A program made the translations under genes and the position numbers. The notes beneath the pieces are model-generated. The model was given only the letters and a program-made list of their open reading frames with translations, was not told the DNA's origin and searched no databases. Below are positions 36,522-50,281 of a DNA stretch of 64,000 nt, piece after piece. The stretch is from assembly GCA_033439255.1 (NCBI GenBank), contig CM065881.1, positions 2,418,001-2,482,000 on the forward strand. Reading direction: 5' to 3'. Each line of letters starts with the position of its first letter. Position 1 is the stretch's first letter. The stretch comes from Hericium rajendrae. Taxonomy: Eukaryota > Basidiomycota > Agaricomycetes > Russulales > Hericiaceae.

Positions 36522-38883
36522 TCACTGCTTCCAGCATCCAGGTCCAAAACCCCTAGGTCCGAGTGCCTTGTCCACGACGTGCATCATTGCGATCACCTTT
36601 TCCTCCTCCCACTTCTTGCCAACAACCTGCACCGCGACAGGAAGCCCCTTCATCTTCTCCGCATCATAAAGACCCTTGCCATACAGCTCGTTCTCCCATA
36701 TCTGTGAGCCATGCCCAGGGTCATTGCGCCATTTGTCGGTGATTTGGTCTAGCTTCGGGTCCACGCGAGTGACAGGTATGATACCCACAGGGCTGTCAAC
36801 AACGTTGTACAGAAAAGTTGATACGGCAAGACATGATAGTGCAGTACAACCCCTATCACTGCCTGTCAACGTGAGATTAGCGGAGGAGATGGAGCGAACA
36901 CAGACCCATGAGGTAGTGCCGGCGAGGCTTGCACCGGTGCAATTATTCCGTCAAACCCATGTTTTCTCCACACCTTGTCCTGCGTCAATGTGCGAAACCA
37001 TGACAATGACTAAGGACTCCCACCTCTTTTATCCAGGAGTGCTTGTATTCGTCTCTCTTTGCCACGTACTCGAAATATTCTTTGACTGATTTAGTCCTCG
37101 AATGGTCAAACATCGAGGCAAAGATTTGGTCCCCGACCACGGAGTTGGCCACCCATTTTGAAAGCCAGCGAAGAAACCCTGAGCATAGATCAGGATTACA
37201 TTTCGACGGTTAAAGGAAGGGACTGTTCCGCACCGGGCAGTCTAGGGCCCAAAGTGGTCAAGAACAAGTTCGATTCCTACCCGAATTCAGCACAACAGTC
37301 GGCGAGACAATGATAGTCACTTACTACAGGATCGGGTCCAAGGTGCGATAGCAGGGTCTTGAAACCATCCGCCGAGGCCAAGCCAACGAAGATATGCAAG
37401 CATGTAAGGACTATGCACGGGATCAGGCTTACGATTCTGTACCGCTGGCTTGAACTCACTGTCGGGGACTGTAAATTCGATGCACTCATGCCCTTCTCGC
37501 CGCAGAGCTTCTACTGTCTCGAGAACTGCTCGCTCACAGGCAGGCGATGTCTTGATAAATCCATCTGACCGGCTATGAGGTTGATCGTATAAGATTCGAT
37601 CCAGGCGAGGAACGAACCGTAGGTATAATAGCCGAAGGTGAGTTTCTCCGGTAGTTCAACCTCGCGGTACGGAATGGGCGCAGGGAAGTAACTGACATCC
37701 TCCTGTCCGAATAACAGCCTTGACGCGATCTCAACGTCATCAACAGAACTGAACACAACGGCACTCTTTGATTCAGAAACCGAAGAGAAGCTTATAATAG
37801 GGATCACCCACCGTCCCATAGGCCCCGTTACGCTATGAATGGCCTCCCCACAATTCGGATCTGCAACCGGCAAAACAACACTCCACCGTTGAAGAGCGTC
37901 TCGCAATTCTGTCGCGGGACCACGAACCTCGAATCCCTTCGTGGGTAATTCTGCCGAACCCAGGCTTCAACGAGTACACGCCGCAATAGGACGCGGGGAT
38001 GCGCAAGCTCCCGCCGATGTCGGATCCAAAGCCCAGTGCGGAGCCGTCCATCGCCAGGAGCGCAGCCTCGCCGCCGGACGACCCGCCGCAGGTGTGCGCG
38101 TCGCTGTAGGGATTGGTCGAGACGCCCCAGATGGGATTGGCGCACTCGAACGCGAGCATCGTTTGCGGGACGTTGGTCTTCACGAAAGGGATTGCACCGG
38201 CTGCGCGGAGTTGGTGGACGAGCTACCGAAGACCGCGGAGGTGAGTATGAGCGGTAGCCCGAGCGTGATATGTCGAGGAAGGGGGACGCACCGGCGCGTC
38301 CTCGTTGGCTGGCTGATGAGCGTATCGCGAAAAGCCAATGGTAGTATCCACACCTTTGATATTGACTATGACGAACATTGAGTGAGCATAAGGGTCGAGC
38401 GCGTTGGCAAGAGCACGTACACATATCCTTGATGCTTACTGGGACACCGTGCAACGGACCTTTTATCTTGCCAGTCACACCGAACTCCTTGTCAAGGAGC
38501 TCTGCATCCTTACGCGCCTCCTCGAAGAGAACTAGCAATATGGACGTCAGATCTAACCTCGCCGCGTCGCGATGCACTCACCTTCCGTGATGCAATTCAT
38601 CTTGGTCTGAGCCTGAGCAGTCCGCGCGATGTACGCCTCCAAGACACGCGACGCGGTCCATTCTCCTGCTCCGATCCGCTTGACAATCTCCCCAGCTGAA
38701 TTTCCAACCAAAATCACTAGTCAGTGGACTCAGAATCTGGCATCCAAGTTACATACCAGATGCATTCAGAAAGATTTGGTGTTCCTCAGGCACGAACTTC
38801 TTCGCCGAGACGAGTTCGGCATCGCGTTCCGCGCGTTTCGCTTTAGCGATCGAGGCCGTCGTGGACGAGGAAGAGAACCACAT
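36522..38883 (-). CDS. amidase signature enzyme
   Basis: Hydrolyses a carboxylic or fatty-acid amide; substrate not determined. Thirteen exons can be phased with no frame break. The N-terminus is MWFSSSSTTASIAKAKRAER and the start codon is at 38881-38883. The amidase catalytic triad is visible: Lys in GVPVSIKDM, Ser in CGGSSGGEAALL and Ser in GSDIGGSLRIPA. Later conserved blocks are IHSVTGPMGRSVDD, DIFVGL-like LHIFVGLASADGF, LGPRLPGFL and FDGIIAPVQASPALPHG. The C-terminus is RGFGPGCWKQ. Closest in style to fungal general amidase/FAAH-like enzymes. A long run through the segment near 37833-38183 in one frame is misleading, because two introns lie in it. No signal peptide. Confidence 0.88.
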
Positions 38884-39459
38884 GGTGTCGTTCTCTGGGT
38901 ATCTTTGGCTGCATGATAGCTTTAGTGTAGCGATAGCTCGGCCATTCTTAGACTTTGACTCACCACGACCGAGCGAACTATGTTTATGGACTGTGTTGCG
39001 ATACGTCGTGCTTTGTCGTCCTGCGCATACCGGACTTCCTTGAAAGTTATAATGCGCAGCGAGGACACGTCGCTGCTAGTTGTTCACACGTCCAGGCGAC
39101 ATGTGGACATAATTCCTTTGACAGACTGACACGCCTGATCTGATGCATTGATGGGCAAGTCTCGTCAGAACTTACTTGGACCTTATCCAGAAGAATCATG
39201 TCGTCCTGTGTCCAAGGCCGTGAAGGCTTAGGCCAACAGCCCTCGCTGTGGAAAAGCGCAATAGGCGATGGTGGCGACGGAAAAGCAGCCAAGATCACTG
39301 AACACAGATTGCTGATATCAATTTCAAACGCGCTGAATGTACATGCGCACAACACACGCAACAAGAAGAGCAATTTAACAACGAATACATAGAAGCACGA
39401 CGCAGCCAATCCTAAACCGATACACCTCAACCCCGTACGTAGCTCTAAGCTAAGTACAC
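38884..39459. other. intergenic, no gene supported
   Basis: 576 bp. The minus-strand frame 39047-39463 (138 residues, with a hydrophobic run VKLLFLLRVL) has no family support and overlaps the U2AF stop. Confidence 0.45.
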
Positions 39460-41698
<2,239 letters not shown>

Positions 41699-42130
41699 AG
41701 GATTGTCGATGGTGAGAAGCGAAAGCTGTTCCAGCGCTTCACGTCGAGGTCCGTGAGCCAAACAAGCGTGCGACCGACCTTCCTCTTTCAACTATTTTTT
41801 ACAAGTCCGCCCGCATATCGCCGAAAAAGCACTTGACCGCAGCTGACGACGCGTCGCGGCAACATCGCAATATTATTCGCATTCCCCCTATGCTGTCCTC
41901 CCTGCCGTCTACTGCAGCTGCCGCGTAGCCGACGCATACGCATCATCCTCGGTACCCGACAGTTGTATTGCGGAATCGTCTCCGTTGCTGACTTCACAGT
42001 CGGTTTGTGGATGAGATCATCTTGCCGCGTCTAGGGACATGACGCCTCCTTCCGGCGCAAGCGCACTCATCTGCTTATAATCGCAGGCTCCCGCATCCTT
42101 GTTCGCAATCATTCCCAGCCATCCTTTGCA
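41699..42130. promoter_or_regulatory. divergent promoter region, U2AF / small membrane protein
   Basis: 432 bp between outward start codons with no gene. Leader sequence ahead of the plus-strand gene is C-rich. Confidence 0.45.
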
Positions 42131-42769
42131 ATGCCCCACCATCACCATCACCCCCGTCGCCCCCATCCTCAGGCCCACGCCGAGTTCTACCCTTACTATC
42201 AGGCGTATGCCTTCTATCGCCCCAGACGTCGCGTCTTCATCCTCGGCTTCGGTTTGGGAGCCTTCGTCTCATATGCCATCATGAAGAACAGAGAACAGCA
42301 CGGAATTGTCGCCGGCACCCCTCATCCATACTCTCGCATGGTTTACGACGAGAATGGCCGACCGTCCACAACTGGAGTCGCGGGCGGATGTCATCCCGCT
42401 GACAGGTGGGGATGGAATTGGAGACAAGGTGTGAGGGAGCGTCCTGCAAATCCGAGCGCACAAGCCCCGGGGCTTGACGGAGATCGGGTACGAGGACTCG
42501 TGCGTCAGGTATGTTGTTCATAGTAACCCCTTTGCATCTGTGACTTAGCAGGCACAAGGTCGATGAGTTTTCCGAAGCCGCACTCGATTCCACCATTGAG
42601 AACCTGCAGAGTCTGAAGCATGTGAGTTCGCACAGCATACATGGTGTGCTGGATGCTGACGAAATTTCAGCGCATGAACGAACATCGCGCTCGATTCCAT
42701 CAACAGCAGCAGCAGCAACCGACGCAGCAAGCTCCTCGAGTAGAGAAGGAATCTGAGCGTTTGGTTTGA
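42131..42769 (+). CDS. hypothetical single-pass membrane protein, one inserted base
   Basis: About 181 residues from exons 42131-42508, 42552-42621 and 42671-42769. It starts with a His/Pro-rich segment and has one hydrophobic span (VFILGFGLGAFVSYAIM, residues about 36-52). A helical C-terminal region follows, with DEFSEAALDSTIENLQSLKHR, and a poly-Gln run. Exon 1 ends in frame only if one base is removed from the CCCCGGGG run at about 42467-42474. Then the text continues PGLTEIGYED into the next exon. Without that it would stop soon after the intron. Small proteins of this layout occur in other basidiomycetes as unknowns. Confidence 0.6.
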
Positions 42770-43077
42770 GCATTTGTTCGTCGAATTTATCCATGGAATC
42801 TGTTTGTCACACCATTTCTCCCCGCTCTTATTTAATCGATAAACATCTGTGTAATCCTGTGTAATATTTTTATTCAAATCTCTATGTGGAAGGTATTCAC
42901 TGGAACCTAGGAAAACATGGGTGTCAGATCAGCGGCTTAGCAAGTCTCTATAAATCAGCGCGGCTGTGCGTGGGTATGGGCAAGGGAATAAAGCATGCTA
43001 TAGTTACAAGAAAGCACAAATCAACAGATAAAAGCAAAATAAAAGCAAAGTCAAAGGCAAAAACGAGTGTATACATA
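42770..43077. other. intergenic, convergent 3' ends
   Basis: 308 bp, AT-richer than its surroundings, with a run of AAAGCA/AAAATA near 43020-43060. No gene. Confidence 0.5.
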
Positions 43078-43995
43078 TCATTTCATCATTTTCTTGACCG
43101 TCTTCCGGTTCATTGTGAAGCTTGCCGAAGCAGCATCGCCCTGCTCAATTTTGGACTGCAGCAACGCCGCCCATCGTTTAGCTGCTAGCCGCGAGCCCGT
43201 GGGTGTCCTCTTGATGGGAAGCCCATTCATCACAATCGTGAAGGACAGAAAGCGCAGGTACTTCTTCCAGCAGATAATGATGCGTAGTGGGCCTTCGGCA
43301 CCGAGACGATGCCGTTTCCAATCTTCGATGAATTCGGGCGAGAAATTCATGTCGTGCAACGTCTTCACCCATTCATCAAAGTTATAGACCTCGCCTCTAG
43401 TCATCTAGGATTCAACAATCCACGAGAGGGCAATCAATCAGATGAACAAGAGAAAGTTCGTGTTAGTTTACCTTGAAAACATGCTTAGGTTCCGAAGCCT
43501 CTGGATCATGTTCAACATATATAGCAACACTGAACTCAGGTTAGAGATGAGTTCCTAGGATCGCTGAGAAAAGTGCTCACTTGTGGATCTTGTTCCGGTC
43601 GGGGTGGTTGACAAGATCAAGTGCGACGATGCTGGCATCACATATCTGCGACTTCCAGATCGTGATTCATTCCTCGAACGCAGCACCCAGAGCCGACTTG
43701 AAGCCCGGCATGCCCTCCAGCATATCTTCTTCCTGGGGTGACACGTGTTCTCCTTGCAAGGCGCGCTCGCGCAGGTCAGTAACTGTTTGGCACATCGCCT
43801 TGTGGGTTTTCCACGCCTGTGTCTGGCATTCCTTCGAGCAATAAGTTGCATTTCTTGACGAGCTTTAGTCGCAGTCCGAGAGATGATGCTAAGCACTTAC
43901 TTGCACGAGGCACATTTCCGAAGTTTAGAACCACCGGGGCCTTCAGGCGCGAAACAATTGTTGCAATGATCAAGGCGAGTGATGAGGGAGGTCAT
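43078..43995 (-). CDS. MYND-finger protein 1, internal stop codon
   Basis: MYND zinc fingers mediate protein-protein contacts; this Agaricomycete family has an N-terminal MYND and an unassigned C-terminal region. Exons are 43901-43995, 43581-43853, 43472-43529 and 43078-43404, 753 nt, a multiple of three. The finger is CNNC, CASC, YCSKECQ and KTHKAMC. Within exon 2 an in-frame TGA at 43667-43669 falls between GAAFEE and ITIWKSQICDA, where a Trp would fit. Homologous sequence continues on both sides through VALDLVNHP and FIEDWKRHRLG. So the gene is either truncated by a G-to-A change or carries a sequencing error. It is divergent from MYND 2. Confidence 0.72.
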
Positions 43996-44421
43996 GATAG
44001 ATTGTGTATTTTAGAAGGAAGGTGCGTCCCCGGCAATTTGACAAGTGAGCACGTCTGCGACGAATATAAGGTGAAGGATACGGACACGGCTGCTATCGGC
44101 GTACAGACCTGTACAGACGTTCGCGACGCGTCGAATTTAGGGCCGGCCATACCGCGTCTAGCTGCAACCGCGATTGCCCGTATCGTGGAATTAGCGCACC
44201 GTTCAACTTGCACGGAACGCTTGGGCCGGAGGTGAATCCAGCTCGTATTATCTTTTGCGTTGTGCTCTCGGACTTTGGCTACCAGCCAGGTTTACACGCG
44301 GGCTACCAATTTCCACAAGTCGGTACGTACTCACATTGTTGAAATTGACCCACAGAAATCTCATTGCTGGTGCTCGCTCTCTTCTGTTCAATTTTCACGC
44401 GTTTGGTACAGCTATCATCAA
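43996..44421. promoter_or_regulatory. divergent promoter region of MYND 1 and MYND 2
   Basis: 426 bp between outward start codons of two paralogues. It contains no gene. The two halves do not look like obvious inverted copies of each other. Confidence 0.45.
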
Positions 44422-45328
44422 ATGGATCTTCAAATTCCATCGCAAGCCTGTCACTTTTGCCTTCGCGTCATTAAGAGCAGTGAAGATGGCCAACTTCGCA
44501 GATGCAAGGCTTGTAGGTGAGGCTTGTCTGTTTCTTCCGTTTTTCTGTGTCGCAGATATGAGTTCAGGGATGCACTCTACTGCTCGAAGGAATGTCAAGT
44601 CAAGGCATGGAAACAAGAACACAAAATCACCTGCGGAGAGATGGCACATCTGCGCGAGCTGAGTGCAAAGGGCTCTAAGTGGGCTGCGTACACGCTTAAC
44701 CTCTATTCGTCGATGAACATCACACCCCTGCAGAAGGATCTTAATGCTTGGATCTGGAGATGGAACGCTCACTTTGCGGAAGTCGCGGTGTTCGCGTTGG
44801 ACTTGGGCCGTCATCCTGAGCGGATAACGACGCACAGGTACGTCCCATCTTATTGAGAACCGTGGTTTGAGCTAAATGGCTTCAGTGTTTTTATTCTTGT
44901 CGAAGCACAGACTAGATCAGCATCCAAGATCTCCATTGAGGTTTCAAGTCCGTTTTAAGTGATTTTTGTACTACTATCATATTTGTTCTGATAAGACTTT
45001 GAATATCGTAGGTCAAAGAGGGCAAAATCATCACTCTCTTTGATAATGATCATACCGAAGAGGAATTGCGTGATTACTTATATCCTGGATCCCGCGACGA
45101 TCGGAAGCAGCACGACCAAGATGGAACGAGGTTCGTACGAATGAACATCGCGTTCGACGGATTGTTCCGCTTCGAATGGTTCCGTTGCAATCCTGACACG
45201 TTGAAAGGAGCAAGTCCGGAACTATATGACTGGGTTCAAAACATTGGGTGGAATTGCTGAAAGGTTTGATCTCGGAGGCGAAACCCGAGCAAGTACGAGC
45301 AGCTATTGCAAAAAATAGCGCAAAATAG
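44422..45328 (+). CDS. MYND-finger protein 2, one-base deletion near the end
   Basis: Paralogue of the genes at 43078 and 46532. Exons are 44422-44516, 44556-44837, 44887-44941 and 45012-45328. The finger is CHFC, CKAC, YCSKECQ and HKITC. The next block, VAVFALDLGRHPERI, matches VALDLVNHP in MYND 1. Read literally, the protein stops at 45260 after NIGWNC. One more A in the run at 45238-45241 restores HWVELLKGLISEAKPEQ and a stop at 45328, giving 249 residues. That agrees with MYND 1 (250) and MYND 3 (241). Confidence 0.75.
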
Positions 45329-45660
45329 TGGCGGCTCTATACACTTCAGACGTAGAAGTCACTAATATGAGATACTTCTTCTTGTGTTTTCTCTCTTTCT
45401 GATAGCTCGTTGAGGAGACCGTTCATTCCTGCCGTCTGTACGTACAATGTATGGCCATAGGATGCTTGGATGTATCGCAAGCATTTCGATGCCAAACGAC
45501 CTACCCTAAACATATTTAGCTCGCTGAAAAATGAGGATCTGAAAAAAAAAATGATGATTCAGAAATGAGTCCATCGAACGGAACGAGGCCATTGTCATGC
45601 GTCAAGTAGCTTGTTTTTTCTCCAGGCTTGTCTAAGAAAGCGAATCTATCGGGTTACCTA

Positions 45661-45702
45661 GTCTACATCAAAGTTAGGGGGTTTGGCTGGTGGCCTCCCT
45701 TC
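45661..45702 (+). repeat. left terminal inverted repeat
   Basis: Reverse complement of 46311-46352 with four mismatches. Confidence 0.75.
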
Positions 45703-46310
45703 GACCTAATCCGGTAGCCAATTTGTAAGCTTATCGAAAAATCTGAGTGACTTGCGTCAGCACGACTTGTCAGATGGTCAGATTGGTAGAGTAAATCGCG
45801 TCATCCCACTAGCCACGTCCGGAGGAGGTGCCAATCATGATGTGATTTATATATGGGGGGGGAAAATAATAAGGATCGATAGCCAAGTCGTTATAATGGC
45901 CGTTTTGGTAATTTTTTTTTCGCTCAAGCGTTCGAGCCTCGTACTTTGCCCTTTGTGTTCGAAACCAGAGAGGGCTAAAATCATTTTATGAAATTTTGAG
46001 GCTGTATAGGAGGTCTTTTCGGCCGCTCTCAATGTCTGCAGCATGCTATAGCCTTCGCACAAAATGTGGCAGGTGCAAAAAAGGTGCAAAAGCACCATAC
46101 ACCATTTCGCCAGGCAGCATAACCGCTGTACTAACTAGACATTGGAAGTTACGTCGATGGCATTATCTTGAGCACCTAGGGTCCATCCCGGTTACCGCGA
46201 GTTCCTTTCCTGCTAAGGCACAGCTGCCAAATCGGTCGAGATGGTCAGCGTGCTGACATATTGTGGCGCATCGCCGTCTGGAGAGAGAGCATATTTGATC
46301 CGAGATCCCC

Positions 46311-46352
46311 GAAGGGAGGCTGTCAGCCAAACCCCCTAACTTTGATGCAGAC
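46311..46352 (-). repeat. right terminal inverted repeat
   Basis: Partner of 45661-45702. Confidence 0.75.
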
Positions 46353-46390
46353 CTTAAACACAGAACGACTTTCTTCTGTGTAAGGTCTGC
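46347..46390. repeat. long hairpin overlapping the element's right end
   Basis: gcagacctt plus acacagaa is followed by a short loop and then ttctgtgtaaggtctgc. This gives a stem of about 17 bp with two unpaired A. It begins in the last 6 bases of the right terminal repeat and lies about 140 bp before MYND 3. Confidence 0.7.
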
Positions 46391-46531
46391 TCGGAGACTA
46401 CGGGTTACCGTACGCTGTGAGTATGCAGGATGCGGCAAGCGCCGATACCCGCCGACACCACGATTTGAATTTCTGGGATTGCTGAGCCCGTCGGTACCGT
46501 AATACTTCAACGACCATTCACCTTGCGCACA

Positions 46532-47452
46532 ATGTCCTCTATCATTTCTCGTCCTGATCATTGCAGTTTCTGCTACGTAGAGTGTGGGGCGGCGAAGCTG
46601 CGGAGGTGTGCAGTGTGCAGGTATGTCTTGACGCGCGTTATCCAGCCAACCTACCATCCGTTTTTTTTCCCACCCGTGTCTTACATTGACGCATCCGCAA
46701 GAAATGTCCGGTACTGCTCAAAAGAGTGCCAAGTAAAAGCATGGAAATCGCACAAAGGCGCATGCCAACGCGCGAAGATCGACAGAGAGCTGCGCGAGCA
46801 GGGCCTGCTCCCCGAAGGAGCGGACACCTCGCTCGGTGTGCAGTCCGCCCTTCACCAGGACATGCAACGATGGCTCGCTATATGGAAGCCGGTGCTCTAT
46901 GAATATGGCATTCTGGCGCTGGACTTGGTCAATGACCGAAAATGCACTGCAACTCGCAAGTGCGTTCACTTTCTCAATTTCTCTTTGAAACAAGCTAATG
47001 ACGTACCTCTGCCTCAATTCAGCGTCCTACTTTTCGCCGAGAGGAGGCAGGATGCACCGACTCCAGCTCAGACCTTCAGGGTATGGATTCGCCGTTAATG
47101 TCGTATCATCTGGCCCATGATTCTGAGCAGATCCTCGATGGTACCGTCACGAGCACCGATGAGATGGTGGAGGTTATGCAAGACATCGGCATGGCCGCAG
47201 ACGCCATCGAGATTTGTGCGTGATCGGCATAACCGCATCCCTGACGCAATCCGGGTCATTATCATCTGCGGAGCGCTGTTCCGTGTTGTCCTCTTCGGGA
47301 CGTCAGATGCGGACCTGAACGAGATAGGCTCGGAGCGCTCTCGGAGCAGCGCACAGACTTGGAAGCCTGCGCTCACATCCTTGGTGGAAAAGGGTGAACC
47401 CACATCAAAGTGGACGATCACGCAGAACACTACGAAATCGAATCGTTTCTGA
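46532..47452 (+). CDS. MYND-finger protein 3, one frame break
   Basis: Third member of the local MYND family. Exons are 46532-46620, 46702-46959, 47023-47080 and 47131-47452. The finger is CSFC, CAVC, YCSKECQ and HKGAC, followed by YGILALDLVND. In exon 4 the frame from ILDGTVTSTDEM to DAIEI changes at about 47206-47212 into RFVRDRHNRIPDAIRVIIICG. Removing one base there gives 241 residues, close to its paralogues; literally, translation stops at about 47224. The C-terminal half diverges from MYND 1 and 2 more than the finger does. Confidence 0.7.
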
Positions 47453-47871
47453 ACATTAATTGTGGTCTCCGTATTCTGTACTGTCTACCTTGCTGTCCTT
47501 TTCCTTCAACGTCCGCGCGAGTTACAGTACTTTGATCATGAGCAGACGCCTCACTGTATTTTTCATCCATTATAATTATCATGTAGATTACGAAACGTTC
47601 CTCGTACCCTTATCACTTTCTCGACGCCTGCCAGGAGAGTAGTGCGCGTCTGATAGTCAGGCAGTTTGATTCCGCTCCGGACGATACCCAAATTAGACGC
47701 TTCAATGTTGAAGCGTCGTTCTCATTCCGATGAGCTTCTTAGTGCGCCATGTGAACAAAGTATTGCAATTGCTCTTCCTTATCCGCGTAGACCCTGTGGA
47801 ACGACCGGCTCGGGGATGACTCACACGTTGGATAAGAGCAGGAATGCGATCTCGTCCGGTTGACAACGACC
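47453..47871. other. intergenic, no gene seen
   Basis: 419 bp between MYND 3 and the first M20 gene; only short frames. Confidence 0.5.
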
Positions 47872-50281
47872 ATGACTATCCCAACGCTCTCAGAGAAGGC
47901 GGCAATTCTGCCTTCGACGAACCCGACGCCGGCATGGGTCAAGCCGCGGCCGCAGAGTCGGAAGAGGGACCTGATGTACATGGGCTTGATGGTCCTGACT
48001 TCGGTCTATTTCTTCAAGAACCTCGCCGCTGGACACTTCTCGGACAGCTCGGACTCTCCCTTGGCTGGGCCAGTCGGGAGCTCGGACTCATTGTGTCCTC
48101 AAGCTGACGCTCGTTATCCTGAAGCCAATTCAGAGCTATGGAAGGTGTTGGGAGGGACGTTCAAGACGGATGAGTTTAAGAAGAGGGCAATCGACTGGTT
48201 GGGAGGAGCAGTCAGAGTCCCGTACGTGTCATATTCACTGTCATTTGAAGTCGCGCAGACTTACATTCTTGTTTCGCCTTTCAGGACCGAGTCCAAAGAC
48301 CGGCCGGGACCAGTCGGAGAGGATCCCCACTGGGAGGTCTTCATTCCTTTCCATAACTACCTTTTGAAGGCGTTCCCACTTGTGTGCGTCTCGTTCAGAA
48401 GACGTAGGATATCAGACTGTCCTAACCACGCCGTCACAGGCATTCAACGCTTGTCCTGACTAAAGTCAACACCTATGGGCTTGTCTATCATTGGACGGGT
48501 ACCGATGAATCGCTGAAGCCGCTTCTGCTCGCTGCTCATCAAGGTGAGTTTATACATGATGTCCTTGCCGTCAAAGCTAACGCAATCTCACTACTACATT
48601 CTAGATGTCGTACCTGTGAATCCTGAAACCTACGACAAATGGACATTTCCCACCATTCTCGGGTCATTATGACGGTGAGTTCAACGGTGAGTCCGCTGTA
48701 AGCCCGCCTAATTAGTTACAACTAGGCGAGCGTCTCTGGGGCAGAGGAAGCTCTGACGATAAAAGCGGTCTTATTGGCACATTGTAAGTGCGCTTGCGTG
48801 TTCGTCCAAGCTTTATTGACGCGTTTGCATGTCACAGATCGTCTGTCGAGTCTCTCTTGGAGAAGGGCTTCAAGCCGACACGTCCTATTGTACTTGCGTT
48901 CGGCTTCGACGAGGAGACGAGTGGTGTCCACGTATGGAGTTTCTTAGTCTACCGCAGGTTCATTTAATTCATCTCACAGGGAGCCCAAGAAATAGGCAAA
49001 TACCTTTTGTCGAATTATGGTGAAGGCGCATTCGCCTTGGTGGTTGACGAGGGTGGTAAGTAATAAGATAGTATCATGTTCCTAGCTCATCCCGAGGTCT
49101 TGCAGGTGGATTCAGTATCAAGCACGGATCTGTCTTCGCGGACGTTGGTGTGGGTGAGAAGGGATACATTGATACTCGTATCGAAGTTACGTCTCCCGGT
49201 GGGCATTCCAGCACGCCGCCACCGCACACTGTGTTCAGTTCTCTGCACTGTTTGACTACTTCTAAGCCCGAATACAGAGCATCGGCATCCTTGCACAGCT
49301 CCTCGTTCATTTTGAAGCAAACCCTATCAAATCACACTTAGAGCGCGCGACACCGGTGTACGGAACTGTGCAATGCTATGCGGCGCATGCCAAAGAGTTC
49401 CCCTCTAGTCTCCGCACGATTTCTGAAGAAATCTGTCTCCTCCGATAAGGCTCTCAAGAAGGCAGAGAAGGAGCTCTTCGAAATTGACAGTGCGATCAAA
49501 ACCCTCGCGGGCACGACACAAGCCATCGATTTAATCCAGGGTGGTGTTAAGACAATGCACTGCCTGAACAGGCCTGGGCCGTTGTCAATCACAGGATTGC
49601 CACTCAGAGGTATGTCAATGCTCGTAGGCTGGCCGCGGCTCGCGGAACTGACTGGCTCACTTTCATTCAGTTCGATCGCGGCGGTCCAGGAGCGCGACAC
49701 CAATCTGTTGAAGTCGCTTTCGGAGCAGTTCAACTTGACTTACAAGGCATTCGGATCCACTGTCTCCCCCGAAGATGTGCCTGCGTTCGGCACGCTCACA
49801 CTCTCGGACGCATGGGGTACTGCTCTTCGGCCTGCTCCTATCTCTCCTACGGACCCGGATGCTGTTCCCTTCAGGATCTTGAGTGAGACTATCAAGGCCA
49901 CATACAACAGTCTGCGTGGGTTGGACGGTGGTGATAACATCATTGTCCACCCTGGCATCATGAGTGGCAATACTGGTATGTACATTGTTAACTTTTCTCG
50001 TGTAAAGGGCTCGCTATACTAATATGCAATGTGATAGACACACGTTATTACTGGAATCTACAGAGCATATCTTCCGCTATAACCACCACAACAGTGGTAC
50101 CGGCGAGGCTTTGAGCAACGGTGTACATACGGTCAATGAATGTGCGTTGTACCTCCGATAACCTCATGTTTCCCTCACGAGCTAACATGCATCGACAGTC
50201 ATCCGCATGGTGGACTTTGTTGAAATGATTCAATTCTTCACAACACTGATTTTGAACGTGGACGAGGCTACAGACCTATAA
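47872..50281 (+). CDS. M20 peptidase, carboxypeptidase S-like, four frame breaks
   Basis: Zinc-dependent vacuolar-type carboxypeptidase family. Twelve exons run from 47872-48221 to 50199-50281. An N-terminal signal anchor (YMGLMVLTSVYFF, about residues 32-44) suggests a type II vacuolar protein. Metal-site text is present: AAHQDVVPV, WGRGSSDDKSG, FGFDEETSG, VVDEGGG and a C-terminal GVHTVNEF. Conserved text changes frame four times: an extra base before PFSGHYDG (about 48651), an extra T before LKKSVSSDK (49420-49422), a missing A before NALPEQAW (about 49554) and a missing base before TEHIFRY (about 50059). Once these are allowed for, the length is 1800 nt (599 residues). Four breaks in one gene make decay plausible, while conserved splice sites argue for a recent event or assembly error. 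Confidence 0.78.

Larger units (their letters stand above)
45661..46352. mobile_element. MITE-like element with 42-bp terminal inverted repeats
   Basis: 692 bp bounded by inverted repeats 45661-45702 and 46311-46352. Aligned by eye they agree at 38 of 42 positions, and all four differences are transitions. The terminus reads GTCTRCATCAAAGTTAGGGG. The interior has no transposase-like frame. Immediate flanks ccta (left) and ctta (right) could be a decayed 4-bp target duplication, but this is weak. The features fit a non-autonomous DNA transposon; the superfamily is not assigned. Confidence 0.65.
45329..46531. other. intergenic holding a MITE-like element
   Basis: 1203 bp between MYND 2 and MYND 3. 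Most is occupied by the inverted-repeat element at 45661-46352 and the adjoining hairpin. No gene. Confidence 0.55.

Noticed and set aside
43667-43669. Selenocysteine at the TGA of MYND 1
   Set aside because: Fungi of this group lack known selenoprotein decoding, and a Trp codon fits the position.
45752-45960. tRNA-like pieces (gttcgagcct and a D-arm-like string)
   Set aside because: The pieces are about 150 bp apart and no cloverleaf or acceptor stem can be formed.
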